From NCBI RefSeq assembly GCF_910589235.1, contig NC_060978.1, positions 3,548,877 to 3,612,876 of the forward strand: a stretch of DNA of 64,000 nt. The letters run 5' to 3'. Positions within the stretch are counted from its first letter, which is position 1; the number at the start of each line of letters is the position of its first letter. Below are positions 1 through 14,167 of this stretch, in pieces. This DNA comes from Vespa crabro. Lineage: Eukaryota; Arthropoda; Insecta; Hymenoptera; Vespidae. The notes under the pieces are model-generated. The model was not told where the DNA came from. It saw only the letters and a program-made list of their open reading frames with translations, and made no database searches. The position numbers and the translations under genes were made by a program.

Positions 1-2415
1 AAGTTTCGTCAAAGGAATAATACGTTCTTTACGACTATCTTCCTGTTATAGAAAAGATAGAAGAAACATCATGTTTTTTCTTTCGTAAAACGTTTATGCT
101 TTAACGGCGAAACCGGCAAAGCTATTTTAACGAGTATCCGATGTAAAAATGCTAATCTCGTTGCGCTTGAGAGGAAGAGAATCTTGAAAGGATGTATCGA
201 AGACACATTATCAGCAGAATGTTCATGGGAGTTCAAGGCTTACCGATTTGGTGACAAAAAAGAATAAAGCGCGAGGTGGAAAAGGAGGTGTGTCTTTTTT
301 CGAAAGATAAAAATTGGAAGGAATAATTATTAAAAAGTAATCGGCGACCCTTTTACGACTCTGTCGAGTCAATAAGAATCGGTGAGATTTTGAAAGAAAA
401 TTGAAACTCACATGCGGGTTATGAACTTTATGGAAGGTCAAACTTCATGAATCTTACAGGAAGAATATTTGCATGAAAGATTCGATTTGTCGAAGTTGCG
501 ATACTCGATAGGGTCATCGGCTTTGAAGTTTCATCGAATTTGGCACGGTCTCTCGAATGCGTAAGAACGCGCATGGACGAAGGGAAACGAGTGGACAAGT
601 TTTTAAAGCGAGGAAGAAGTAGAAGAAGGGGAAGAAGGAAGTTTAAGAGGAAAGTAAGCAGAGGAGCGAAGGGAAAAGCGTCTTTTTACCGGACTCCTCT
701 ATCCCTATCGGTAGAGGACTGGAAAGGTGTTTTCGATTTCAACGGTCGTGTGCAAGAGGGAGAGCGTGTAAAAAAATAAGATGCTCGACGAAAGAAGATA
801 AAACGAAAGTAAAAAACTAGGCGCGTGAATACGAGCGTCGATCGATCCGCTTCGGACGTCTTCCTTCGATGCTTGTTTACATTGAAAGCGCGCTTTTCTT
901 GCCCCGAGGCCGTAGATATGTACCTATTTATGTACATACGCAGCGAGATTGCAATTAATGTCAGCAGAATTCTCGTCTCGTCGTTTTTATGCATTCCAGA
1001 AAGCTAGGCTATCTCTTTCCAAGCAGAGAAGCCAATGTACGTCGCGATACGTATATTATTTGCGTGATATAATAAAAAAGAGAGAAAAAGACTTTGGATT
1101 TATATTTTGTTTTGTTTTGTTTTTTTCTTCTTTTCTGTTTTTTTCTTTTCTATTTTTTTTTTCGGTGACCATTTTACCGATTCAATTTCTACGATCGTTA
1201 CGTACATATACATTTTTTGTACGTCGCAGTGCAAATATATAATCATCGATTGAATCTCTTAAGAATGATCGATGGAAATGGAGAATACGTTTAGCGTATT
1301 AAGATCGAGGATTACGTGGGACCATCATTTTTCCAATAGGACTCGTCGTGTTTGATTAGAATCTATGGGTTTCCTCGCTCGCGAAGAAAAAGGAAAAGAA
1401 AGAGGAAAATTCATTTAGCTAAAGTCACAACTTTTCAGATTTCAACGAGCGATCTTGTTGCTTCGCGAATGGAAAAACGAGCGATGTCTTCGATTCGAAT
1501 ACATTAAAGCATGATGGATTGAGGTACCGAGAAGATGATTACGGAATAAATCGAAGATTAAATAAAATGTAAGTAGAGCGAGAGAGAGAGAGAGAGAGAG
1601 GGATGTAATCAAGAAGAATCGTGATGTGGAACCGTGAATGTAACCGTGGACGTTATTATTATTTAATCGAGAGAATATCGGAAGCACAAACAAGATGATA
1701 TTTATAAAAGGAAGGATACTTTTATCTCTCCGTTTGATATCCATTATCGATGAACGTCGCGCCTTGAGAGAATTTTTTTTTCTTTTTTATACTCGTCAGT
1801 GTCAACGTCGTTTTGTAACTTGGACACGTAGGAACTAACTCGCCGATCGACAGAATTTATTTCGAGCGATTTAACGCTCTCTCGTAGGAAAGGTTATTAA
1901 CCGAGATGGAAAAGTCAGGAGTATCAGGAAAAAGTGCGAAGAGTACGTCTGCGTCGCACAATCACCTTTTCCCGGCTCTACAACTCCCGGCACCTCCTCG
2001 TTTCACGTTCCACGGTCGATCGATAAATTTAATCTGCACTCGAGTAGACTATCCTCCCCCCCTCTCTCATTCTCTATTTGCATCACGCGCGTCCGCAAAT
2101 CTTCGCTTCGCCATCCTTCGTTTTCATTCGAAGACAATTGCCACGATTAAAATGCTTCGATTCTTGCTTCGGACGTTCGTCCAAACTGTCTAATGTTTTT
2201 AATATTCCCTATACAATTCGTTAATTTAATCGAAGGGATGATGCAAGAAAAAAAAACTGTAAAGAAGAGGTGCGAGATTTCATTCGAAAAATGGAAGCGT
2301 ACGCGTTGACGTTCGTACGGAATATCGTGTCCCTTTAAGGGGGTCACTTGTGAAAGCGTACAAATAGATGCAAGAGGAAGAACAATAATGCCTGGTAATT
2401 CTCACGTCAGACAGG

Positions 2416-2456
<41 letters not shown>

Positions 2457-3001
2457 GGAAAGGAAGAGGGTTGCTAGCTTGCACGCAATATCAACATTTT
2501 TGAGATTTAGTGGACTCTACAGACTGAATGAATACGAGAATTTTACCCTTTTCCTTTTTTCTTTTTTTTTTTTCCAAACAAAGTCGCGAAACGTTCTATT
2601 TTTGTGTTCATCAAATTTGAGAGGAAGAGAGAGAGAGATAAAAAGAGATATCTTCCTCCTCTTTCTTCGTTTTCCCCGTAAGAAAGTGAGCGAGAGGCTT
2701 AAAGGCACACTCGTTCCCCACGAGGGAAGATCAAAACTTTTTACTCCGGCGACGTCTCATAATTTATTCTCGCGCGAACGACAGGGACACTTTGTAGAAG
2801 CTGCCACCGTACGTAAAAGCAAACCTTCGGTCGATCCTCTCTCTCTCTCTCTCTCTCTGTCTTTCATTTTCCCCTCTATTCTAGGCCATTACAAATCCCG
2901 CAAACAAGCCGAGACAAATTATCCTTCTTCCGAAACCCCTTTTCTTACGTTCTACTTTCTCTCGTTGATTACTTCTACGAGCTAATTTTTATTTCTACTT
3001 T

Positions 3002-3043
<42 letters not shown>

Positions 3044-3592
3044 TTTTTCCGACGCGGAAATGAAAAAACATTGAATCCGGTTGAACGATGGAGATTCGTC
3101 GCGGAGAGTAAACGTATTCTTTGATATTAATGGTCAGCTGCCCGTATACACACAGCTACTCGTACACAGTCGATGGTCTCGTGAAAAATGCGCGTGCCTC
3201 CTACGCGTTCTCGGTCTGTACTTCGTGTGATTTAATGACCGGCCGTCGACGTCGCAAAAGGGGGATTCGAGAGAAGTGCATTCGCAACGTCTCCTTTCGA
3301 TACACCAACTTACCTATGTACATACATACATACATACATAGATATATATGTATATATATCGCTTGCTCTTTCTTTTTCTCGTTTTGAAACAATTCGAAAG
3401 ACGAAACGTTAATTCGTCATGATAATTAGGAGAAATTCGATCGAATTAATGGCCGTGCAGCTGGCTCGCGCGTGAGTTATCACCGACTGCCAAGTATAGC
3501 GAGTTAGACTTCGTGACCCGATATCGGCAACCGGAACGGCTCCCGATATTGGCAGCACCTCGAATCTCCTCGAAACGAAGAACAATAGAAGC

Positions 3593-3626
<34 letters not shown>

Positions 3627-3872
3627 CTACTTTCAACGTTTTCGACGCAAAGATACCTTCCTCCTCCTCCTCTTTTTCTTCTACTTATCGAGAAATCCTT
3701 ATTTCACGAAGAAAATCTTTTTGCGAGAGGCATTCCTCCGGAGGACTCTCTCTTAGTTTTTCATCAAATAGATAACGACGACGATCGTGCAACACCACCC
3801 GGTATATCCACCGGTCTATTCGCTTTGAGTCTTCGAGTATTCGTATGCTCGAATGAGAAAGGGAGAGAGGCG

Positions 3873-3903
<31 letters not shown>

Positions 3904-6352
3904 CAGAGGTTGAATTTTTGCACAGTCGACGGAGCGAAGTGACGTTCGTATCGTCGTCGCTGCTAATGGACGGCTACGTTTTTATAAGCAAGGCTAAAAG
4001 CTCCGGACCATAAAAGTGACGTTTTGCATGCACGCTGTTTATTCTTGTACACTGTTCCGCCCGTAACGCACCCACCCACCCACGATAAACTTCGAGAAGG
4101 AGAAAGAGAATGAGAAAGAGAGGCAAGTCATGTTCGAGAAACGTACGTACGAGAATTGTTCAGGGACATCGATTAGCGAATAGTTAAACCGTAGATTTGT
4201 CGATCGGCGGGTATATTTATGGTGGCCGTCGATGCGAACCAGAGTAAAATATTCCTGTTAATAGATCGTTGGATATGACGAATTTTAACGCGGGTTACGC
4301 GTCGTGTACTACACGATCGTTAACGCGCAAACTGCCGATAAAATTCGAGGGAGATATTTTTTTCTCGGCCAACGTGCCACGAGGTATGGTATAGATGGTA
4401 CGTACGATAAATTTCTCGGTCTCCGGTTTAAGGGTTATAGCGTTATTTATCCTTGACGCGACATTAATTAATATTACCTTTGATCTGCAAATATTTGAAT
4501 TTTTCTTCTTTCTTTCTTTTTTCCTTTTCTTCTAACTAGTACCTATCTAACTTATTTATTAAATGTATATTAGGCGAGTACGAGTTCTTTGACGTTGTCA
4601 GAAGCATTCGAAAGTAATCGCGCATTCGCGGTTCCACGAACGTATCGAATCTTTATCCAGAATGATATCCTAAAATGCGAAGAGGTCTTTTCGCAGGGAC
4701 GTTTTATCGGATCTCCGATGAAACGAAGGTTTCGAAGCTCTTCGGTGGTGGCTGAGAGAAAAAAAAATGAAGAGAGAGAGAGAGAAAGAGAGCTTCGTTG
4801 GGAGAGAACGAAAGGCCGGGATGCGTGAGAAACGGCCGTGACTGAAGGCGACAATAATCGAAAGGCTAGAGTTAAGTGCAACTTTGACAATAAATAACCA
4901 AGGCTGATACTAGAAGGAAAAAGGGGATAATACTGCCAACGTCGTTGCCTATGGATCCTGACGTCTACATGGCGTTGTGACTATGTGCGTATACACCTAC
5001 GTAAATCGCAAAGCTCTTGGCGACGATAAAGAAGCACGAGATTCCTCGGTCGAAAACCGGCCGGTGCTATAACTATCCGCAGTAATGCACAATTTCGTCC
5101 TGGCGAAGAACTTCAACAGGCGAATCGACAGCAACGACCGACGAAGACAATTCTAGAGAATTCGCGTTAGAGAAAGAAAACAAAAACAAAAAGAAAAAAA
5201 AAAAAAAAGAAAAAAAAAAAGAAAACAGGAAAAAAGTAATAGTTATCCGAGGAAAATGTTCCAAGGTGTCGTCAAGAAAATTCGTGCGAACCTTTGTACG
5301 GATTTTTAGACGCGCAACCAAGAGAGATTGTCCGGAATAAGAAGAGATGTCACTGAATCACAAATATTACGTGAGTATCGCCCGTCAAAATTCCAACGAC
5401 GATGTGTCTCTTATCCCGTTTATTCGTTTCCCTTTGAAAACGTTCGTTATTATACCAGTCATCTAGCGATAGTATTATCGGGAGAAGAAAGAAAAGGATT
5501 GACATTCCAAGATAATTTTTTTTGGCATGACTCGAGGAAAAAATATCGGAATGGAATTGAGGAGCATCGCACCGACTGGAATAATATTTTACTTTCGCGA
5601 AAAAGAGTATCTTAAAAATGTTTTTCTTGGTATACGGAGTAAATCGCGGATTGATAGCGGCACTGTTATTTTCATCTCTGTGTAAGCAAAACTTTTTAGT
5701 TACGATACCCTCGCCCCCCCCCCTCTCTCTCTTTCGAGGGGAGTACTTGTCGTCGAGCGCTCGGCCAACTTTAAAGTCGGTTAGTGGGTTGAAACCATCC
5801 CGAAAGTGAAAGATAAACGTTAAAGTAGAATTTAACGGAAAACATGATCATCGTCACGACGGATAGTCTTTGACGTCCGACGATTTCGAAACTTTATACG
5901 ATGAAACGAGACGTCGGTAAATTATTGTTTTTCCATTTATCATCTTTAGTGATTTTAACGAACTTTTCAACTCGCTCGTAGTATTAAAATAATTGTTATA
6001 CAACTTCGAAAGAACCAAGCCTCTTTATCGTTCCTTCCATCTTGTAACGCTCCAAAGAAAAGTATTCTAATGATTCTCAATTAATTCTTAGATCAGGTTT
6101 CGCCGATGTGCTTCATCGAATACGAATCGAACTTTTCGATTCTACGAAGGCAGAGTTAATAAAAATCTCGAGGAACGAGGAAATATAGTCGAACGTCGAA
6201 CCTACGTCCACCACGTTTTAAGCGACAAATTTGAATCTCTTGGTAGGGTTATTGTTCGCAGTATCCGAAGCCGGAACATAATGGATAAGCGCGCACGGAC
6301 GACCTCACGAGGCAAGCAAGATATCGACCGTGTCGTGATTTGAACGGGTCTT

Positions 6353-6353
<1 letters not shown>

Positions 6354-6389
<36 letters not shown>
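6354..6389. repeat. (TC)18 microsatellite
   Basis: A pure dinucleotide TC run, one of the many GA/TC tracts that characterise this window. Confidence 0.95.
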
Positions 6390-6392
<3 letters not shown>

Positions 6393-7436
6393 GCGTCTAT
6401 CCATCTCCTTCTCCCTAACCCTATTCTATGCAGGGTGCAAAGAGCGTTGCAGCTTACGTCTTCAAAATTATAAAAGATGTCAAAGACGTTCGGTACTTTG
6501 AGCTACTATCATTACTCGTAGTAGCGATTTGTATATTTGTTGCGATACATGAATTACTTATTTAATTACTGATTTAGCTTATCAATTTTACCGTTCATTT
6601 TACATCGCGCAAAACGCGTTGTAGCTCTTGGACGCAAACATTCCGTCCGTTTTTCCTTAGAAAAAAAGAAAAGAAAAGGGAAAAAAAGCAGCAGTTGTAC
6701 ATAAATAAATTCTAACTATTAACAGACTCGTTACTCTGTAGAAAAAAATCTCTATTTCTCATAACTTTGAAGATCGAAGCCTACAACGAATATAATTTTT
6801 CATCGTGTATATGTGCCTACAACCGGATCCAAGGAGTTAAAGGGGATCGCATGACGTATCCCTATGGACTAACTATCGACGTTCTGTTAGTTACATCGAT
6901 ATTATTTATTGCAACAACTCGAGCGTAACCGACTTGCGTGGAAATCTAAGCCGTTATCGCGAGTCCGAGCGTGAAAGAGTACGGAACCGTTCGGAGGACT
7001 CGTTTCGTTTTCTTTACTTCGAACCTGTCTCCTCTCCTTGCTATCGATCGGTAAAGTAAAATGAAAGAAACACAAAAAAAAAGAACAAAAAGAAAGAAAA
7101 AAAGAAACCAGAAAGAAAATTTTTCAACGTTTATCGATCAAAGATTTCGTATACTCAATCATATCCTGTCGTGCATATACTAGAAAGCCCTATCTCATCG
7201 TAGGATTGATATCTTTGTCGGATTCATCACGTGCGCTACAGACGTTTTACGCACACGTGCAAGCCAGGTCCCTAAACGAATGTAGCGCGCCATTTCGAAA
7301 GTGCCCATTTGCTCTTTGCTCGAGAATCTCGAAGACGTCCAAACCATTTTCTCTATTCGTAGAGGCTCGCCCACGTAAAGTCTTGGACCACCGGCAAACG
7401 CGTAGTCAGTCATTTTAAAAGAAAACTTCGAGGAAC

Positions 7437-7480
7437 GCCTATCCGACGCCTATCCGACGTCTATCCGACGGCTATCCGTC
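7437..7480. repeat. 11-bp tandem repeat, four copies
   Basis: Four head-to-tail copies of an 11-bp unit with core CTATCCGAC. The first two copies are identical; the third and fourth carry one and two or three substitutions. Confidence 0.9.
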
Positions 7481-7933
7481 GATATTCCTGTCGAAGTTAC
7501 GAACGATCGAAAGCTTTCAACTCGCGAGTCTGCGATCCATCGAACGACGTTCGATCGATATACGAGTTATGTTAGGTAATTAATTAAACTACGTTTCAAT
7601 ATCGATGTGCTTTTAGACTGCACACGATTTTCACACTTTATTCCCTTTCAACGGACAAAGGATTATAATAGAACATTTGTTAAAGCGAGAGGAAATTCCG
7701 CTAATTTTTTTTTCTTCACTCGGAAAATACAATAATACGATAGAATTACACGAATATAGAAATATTTTTATTTCCTGAAAAAATCGATGTAATTGGGCGC
7801 GTTTATTTGCTCGAAGTAAAACGATTATGCCGAACGACCGTTTTAATATCAAAGGCATTATCGATCATCGCGAGAGATTCCATTTCTATTGTACGTAGTA
7901 AAAGCGCATGTTGCGCATCGTTGCTCGATCGCG

Positions 7934-7936
<3 letters not shown>

Positions 7937-7973
<37 letters not shown>
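7937..7973. repeat. (GA)18 microsatellite
   Basis: An uninterrupted GA run following a GCGAGC stretch. Confidence 0.95.
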
Positions 7974-7976
<3 letters not shown>

Positions 7977-8689
7977 AAGTACTTTGAACTTGTACGATAT
8001 CGATGGAAACATTTGAAAGGGGTCGAAAAGTTTTCTTCGAATTCGAGGAAGACCGATTTCGATTATTCGTAACGCTATTAAGGAAATAAGTATAAGTGGT
8101 ATACTTCTCGAGATATTCCCCACCGCGTTTCTCTTGTAAAAGAGGTCACGTTGGGAGTTTGCGCTAGGAAAGAGTCGCAGAATTTTAACGGAGCTACACG
8201 TTCCCGCATCGAAATAACGATCGTCCGAAATGGCCACTTTTAGTTTAAAAGACGCGAGGGTTGTTCTCACGACGATGGAAAAGCTCGGCTTTTCTTCCAA
8301 AAGGTATTACCGTATAGTGCTGCGGTGCCTAAATTTTCGAGGATGGTTGGATCTGTAGCGTCTCCAAGGATTTCAATACGATTCGTTTCTTCTTAGGGAA
8401 TTGATTCTCTTCAACGAATATGCGAGACCTTTCGAACGTAGATTTTTTTCTTTCTTCCGTATCGAAGAACTCTTTTCAAAATCTCTTTTCGCCAATTTCC
8501 TTTCAAAATTATCAAATGTAAAAAGAACAATACCCACGCAGTGTCGTCCTATTCGAGATCATTGAAACGTTATCCCTCTATTTGAATCCCTTAAATCTTA
8601 TTGTTCTTAAAATATACGGATCGAAATAAAAACAATAGCGTTGTATATTGTATTCTGAAGGAAGGTTTGAATTTGGCGGGAACGCATAG

Positions 8690-8784
8690 AGCGTAGAAAT
8701 GGCGGGGGTGTACTGGCGGCGAAGCGAAGGAGAAGAAGGCTCGTACTGCCAAAACCCGCGACCCAGATACCGATCGACCCACCG

Positions 8785-8815
<31 letters not shown>

Positions 8816-9330
8816 CACACGCGGAGACTACCTGGGAGAAAGAAAGAGGGTTTGGAAGGGATATCTGAGAGCGAGCGAGCGGGCGCGCGCGCGCGCTCGA
8901 GAGACAGAGAGAGAATATCTGTATTTCGGTAGAGCTGCGCGTCTCTCTTACCTCTTCTCTCTCCCCCTCACTAGAGCGTTCCTCCTCGCCAACCACCGCA
9001 CGAGAGGATGGTGGTGCGCCTCAACGAATGGGTGCAAACTGCACTCTCGTGTCTCCTTGCACATCCCTTGCTCGGCTGCGAGCGCGAGCACACATGCAGA
9101 AGAGAGGAGCAGCGGATAGGGGTGTAACCGCGCGCGTAACCACAGGCTCGTAGCCGTGGGCTCGGCTGGTGCACGAGTAAGAGTAGACGGAGAGGAGATA
9201 GAGGAAGGGAGATAGCACGCTTACTTTCCTTTCCTAGCTTGTGCCTCGATCCATTTTACTCCGAGTAAAGTGCACTTAAACGCTCGGCGCCAGCGGACCG
9301 CCGTCCGAGGAGAGGAAACTCTTTTCTCCC
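8690..9330. promoter_or_regulatory. CpG-rich island, candidate promoter
   Basis: This stretch is clearly richer in G+C and CpG than its surroundings. It contains an (AC)13 run at 8785-8811, a GCGCGC run near 8883 and dense CpG between 9000 and 9310. Such islands in insect genomes often mark promoters. On the minus strand a consensus splice donor (GAAGAG|GTAAGA, junction at 8951/8952) lies at its left edge, which would fit a 5' untranslated exon of a leftward gene. No TATA or initiator stands out, and the strand is unresolved. Confidence 0.3.
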
Positions 9331-11189
9331 CCTCGACGTGCTCCCAACAAGAGGATGCGCTTCCGAGGAAGCTCAAGTTGGACGAGTCAAGAGGGATGCG
9401 TTTACGGTTTCTTCACCTTTATTAAGAAATTGCCTCTTAACCGTTTTCTCCTTTTATATTCTTTTACCCTTTCCTTCTCCTCCATTCTCTCTATCTCTCG
9501 TAATATATTATCTTTTCGCATCTATCGAAACGAAGAAAAGCGAAACGGAGGACAGACGAACGAGGAGGAGCGTGGAAAATATCTTTAATCAGCCGTCATG
9601 GTAAACTTAACCCTTACAAGTTTGTGGGACAATCCGTTTATGCATATTACTGTTCCAAAGGTAGCACTGGGTTATAGGACTTCGTGTCTCATAAAATTTA
9701 ATGCCGTTACGACAAAGTTCAAGATTACGTGTCGAGGCGAGACCACCTATAACACATAACTAAGAGCATTATCGCAGTTACTACCGGAGAGTCCAAATCT
9801 CGGATAAATGATCCGTCAAAGTCAATCTCCTGATCTCTCATAATACTTTTCACGTTCGTAAAAGATAAAGGAGAATCATAAGCGAGTATTTTGCGGAGAC
9901 GAAATGTCGCCCTTTCCAAAGAAAGATCTTTCATGTTCGATGTATCGAACAAAGTTATCAGAAGTTATCGTAAGATAAAAGTTTTCGATCGAATATACCG
10001 AATATCATTCGGTATTCCCGTTATTCGGTGCGAATCAACCCTTGCGCCCGGGTTCAGAGCCTAAAGTGGCAACAGCGGGGATGGGTATGCAGTTTGGAAA
10101 TGTGCGGCCTTTACGGAGAAAACGATCCGTCGGCATAGGTTTTGCGACAGGCGGGAACCGCAAACACGGAATTCCGGTGCAACGAAATCGCTGACGCGAT
10201 TGGTCAACGTGCCAAGAGTACCTTGGCGCTGGGTCAGTGTTGTCGAGCATCGAGGTTATCGTTCCCACGAAAATATGGGAAACGTTTCTTCTACCTTTTA
10301 TCACAATTCCTGCGACAACGATTTCGGTTTATCAACGAAAATGAGAAACGTCGCGTTCGACGTCCTACCTTGCAATCTCTTCAATCGGTACATTTTTTAA
10401 AACTTGCACGCCGAGGAGAAACGTGATGGGCTTGAAATGGGAACGGGCGACGATTCGAACGAGTAGTTACGAACGTTATTTCGTCTTAACGATCGATCGA
10501 TAGCGAGTACTCTCTTAAGCGATCATTCAGCGAGAAAGAAGGAAATCGTGGATTGGCTAAGGTGCCAAGATTCAGAGTAGCTGGCTTAGAACGTCTAGTG
10601 GCTTGCTCCCGTTAACGTTTCGACGACGACGACGACGACGACGAAGAGGAAAAGAAGAGAATAAAAGGAACCAAGGACGATAGGAAAAAGTTCAAGACTC
10701 TTTCGCCTCCGTCCCTACTTTTTAAATCCCGTTGAAAACAAAGTTCTAGATCGGATTCGATAATATTATATTTTCCCTATAGTTCGATCGCGATAATTTA
10801 TTTATCTTTTTCCTTAGTTATTTAGAACGTTAAGAAAACGACGTTGGTTCTGCAATAGATCTTCTTATCGTTCGAATGAAGAATCGTAGCAACATTATCG
10901 GGTTTGGTAGTTTAATTGAAAGAAACTCGATATCATCTATCGTCCCTAATTAAGATTAATGACCACCGGCTTCGAATGCACGATAATAGGGAGAAAGCGG
11001 CTTCGAATTTATTCATAATTTTCTAATGTCAGGAGATAAATAAGCAAGCGTATAACGCACAGCTTGAAAGATATATCGTCGTCTCGTTCGTATTAACGGA
11101 GCGGTCGACGGCGATAGCTAAGTTTATCTTGTAAACGAATTCGATGAAGATATCGTTGCGCGGGCGAAAGTGCTAGATGATAATTAATA

Positions 11190-11222
<33 letters not shown>

Positions 11223-11597
11223 CTTTTCCTTCGTTAAGAGACCAAACTCGGGCAAGAGATTTTCTAGCTATCTGAAATGAAAAAGCAAACGACTCGAATA
11301 CAATTGGACCGTTGCAAGAATAACCGACGCTCGCTATTATTTATCTTCCAATAAATCGGCACGATAGAAATTGCGAATCGATCAACGTTTGCAGCTGAAA
11401 CATGTCCTTTCTATTTAAAATCGTTAAGATCCAGTATATATAATAGAGAAAAAAGATATTGTCGATCGCAAATATAATCGGATTTATAGGGTATATCAAA
11501 GTTCTAAACGTTGAAAATTCTATAAGTAAAAGTCGTTTTATAGAGCCGATCTCCAACTTCCCTATGGAATTAACTGGATTAAGACAAGTGAGGAAAA

Positions 11598-11647
11598 GGA
11601 GGAGGAGGAGGAGGAGGAGGAGGAGGAGGAGGAGGAGGAGGAGGAGA
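11598..11647. repeat. (GGA)n trinucleotide repeat
   Basis: About 16 uninterrupted GGA units. The strand-specific Arg-rich and Leu-rich open frames across it are artefacts of the repeat. Confidence 0.95.
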
Positions 11648-14110
11648 GGCAACCACTCGTTATCGTTTCTGCCGTCTCTCGGAGAGCGCTGAATTTCTGA
11701 GATCTTTTCTGATCTAATTAAATGTAAACAATGCGCAGATTACCGAGGGGAGATTGTTCCTTGTCATACTTCGGAAAGTCGAGAAGGAGCAGAGAAAACA
11801 ATTTAGATGCCACAATGCCGAGAGATATTTCATTTCTGCGAAAGACCAAAGGTTGTAAGAACTCTATTATCGCGTAGGTTGAAGAGTAATTAATAATTTC
11901 TTATGGAAAGGGATAGCCTCCTCGTTGTTTCATTCAAAACGATTTACACAACGGGATTATTAAATAAAATCGTTAAATAATCAACTTTCAATGATCCTAT
12001 TATGTCGCGGACTATTATCTTTTTTATTTTTTTGTTTTTTCTGTCGACGTACATCATTCTACGTAATATTTCCATGGACGATAGTTAAGAATGAAATGCG
12101 TAGGGGCGATTTAAGCCTCCTGCGCTTTTAAATTGTTTTCAAAAACGTGTTTACGAAGCGAACGACGTTATTATGGGTTTTAATATATTCGTTCTCCAAC
12201 AATTCCTCTATCGTTTCTTCCAATCTCTCTTCGAGTCTACTCGAGAAGAAGTCGTGGAGAGGTTATATATTTCTTGCATAGCGTATAAAGTGCGGATCTA
12301 TTGTAGGGAGAAGCGCGAGAGCACAGGGTCGTTATCATCTCCGGGTAAGAGTAGAAAGCCCGGCAAATAAGAGCCTTTTGTAAAGTCTACGGAGGTCCTC
12401 CTGGCCTATGCGACGTTAGTCGCACTCACCCCTTTGCCACTTCCTCGACCCTTGGCTCTCTTACTTCTCTCGGCATGTCGCTCGGTGTGTGCGTTATATA
12501 GACTACGAAATAACGAGGTCTTCCTTCGTGAAAAGAAAAGAGAATAAGAGGGACGACGTTATTTACGAAACAATTTCTCTTCGTCTCGAGCTATAGACTA
12601 AATTGATTCGACTTTAACAATTTATCCATCTTAGATAATAAACGACGAGTGATACATCTCAACTTTCGTCCCTTCGCACGATGCTCGTAATCGTAGATCG
12701 ACAATAACGACTTTTTTTTCCCTCTATGAAACTTTTGGAGAAGCGATCGGAGGTCAGAGATTAGGTCGTTATGCCTTGAAAGGCAGTTCTGGGGGATCTT
12801 TTGTCAGGTGACAGGAGGTCATAGCCACGTGTGTTCGGGTCAGCATTTCCGTCGTCGTACCCAAGTCGTACCGAAGTCGTATTATGTGAAAACCGGGTCG
12901 CCATCGTTTTCAGAACGACACCCTCCCCCCGTCAGTACCTCTTGTAGAAATTTCATTTCGTTATCGCGAAAGCTAGACGACGCGCGTCTACGTGCATACG
13001 TGCTAAACTTATACTAGACGAAAGTCTATATTTCTTTGTTCAAAGACAAAGAGGTACTCTGGCTGATCCAGACGCGCATTATCGTCCATTTTTCGTTTTC
13101 TCGATCTCGTTCGCATATCGAGGGATTTCGTTGTACAGTTCCGCTCAGTAAAACGGTGGATACGATTCGGCCGAGCCGAATAACCTGCCGATTGAATTTG
13201 GCCGTTGTTATTTATTTAGGGTGCTCTCTTTCTCTCTCTCGATTCTCGAGCAATTTCAATCTTCTTTCTCGCGAGAGAACGTACGAGGGATAGAGAAAAG
13301 AAGCCGAAAGGTGGTAAGGGTACGATTTCGACGAGATACGAGCAGAGAATGATCGATTTTAATTTCCGCCCGGTTGAAGAAATAAATTGAACCCGACTCG
13401 CACGTGTGTGCGAACGAACGAACGAACGTACGTACGTACGTACGTACAAGGCTCTATTATATATACGTGTATCACATAGATGGTCCTATCATCGCATAAA
13501 TAGCAGAGTACCTCGATAACAAAGAACTTTGAGGAAAAAAAAAAAAGGAAAGATAAAAGTTTGAACTTTTGAGAAAGCCCATCTTGAAATTTTTCTCGGA
13601 AATCATTTGTTACGTCGATCTTTTTTCTTCTTCTTCGCTTCGTTCGCAAACATCTCGTTTTAAAAATAACGCGAGCTTTCGAGGAACCGAGGAAAATATA
13701 TAAGATTATAAGAAATGGAAAGGAGTAGCTAAATAATATTGCTAGAGGATAGAAACAAAACGCACTTTTTATTAAAAAGAGAACGTTAGGACCTGACCGA
13801 ATTAATTATTGGTTTTAACTTTATCTATTTTCGTTTTTCTGTTTTTCGTCCTTTCGTTTTCCGGGGGAAAGTTTCTTCCAGTCAACCGCGTCGTAGTTGC
13901 GCTTAACCTAAAAAAAACTGTATTACAAAGGAAGTGTTCTCCCTTCTCTATCCCTCGCCTTCTATCTCTATCTTTCATCTCGCTCCTCTTTTCTCCACTA
14001 CCGCTCTCCCTTCTTTTACTTAAAATCTCTAGCCATTTCACCGGCGTCTATCCGACGTGTACTTTGAACGAGAGAGGCGTCGACTTTCTCTGCTTTCTAT
14101 GCTGCTCAAA

Positions 14111-14113
<3 letters not shown>

Positions 14114-14164
<51 letters not shown>
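14114..14164. repeat. (TC)n microsatellite, about 50 bp
   Basis: A pure TC run of about 25 units; it underlies Ser-Leu repeats in the translated frames. Confidence 0.95.

Positions 14165-14167
<3 letters not shown>

Larger units (their letters stand above)
1..8690. other. Non-coding flank, no supported gene
   Basis: I see no exon with coding character and flanking splice sites. Open frames here are short and mostly run through microsatellites or poly-purine stretches. Contents worth noting are (AG)n at 2421-2447, a C10 run followed by (CT)n at 3002-3041, (TC)n at 3597-3621, (TC)18 at 6354-6389, a four-copy 11-bp repeat at 7437-7480 and (GA)18 near 7937-7973. It could be intergenic DNA or an intron of a gene outside the window. 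Confidence 0.6.

Noticed and set aside
2416..2985. 189-codon open frame on the plus strand
   Set aside because: It begins in (AG)n giving Arg-Glu repeats and ends in (TC)n giving Ser-Leu repeats. The middle has no recognisable domain and no splice context.
10035..10304. GC-richer patch open in several frames
   Set aside because: No splice sites, no recognisable protein, and no match to a mobile element that I know.
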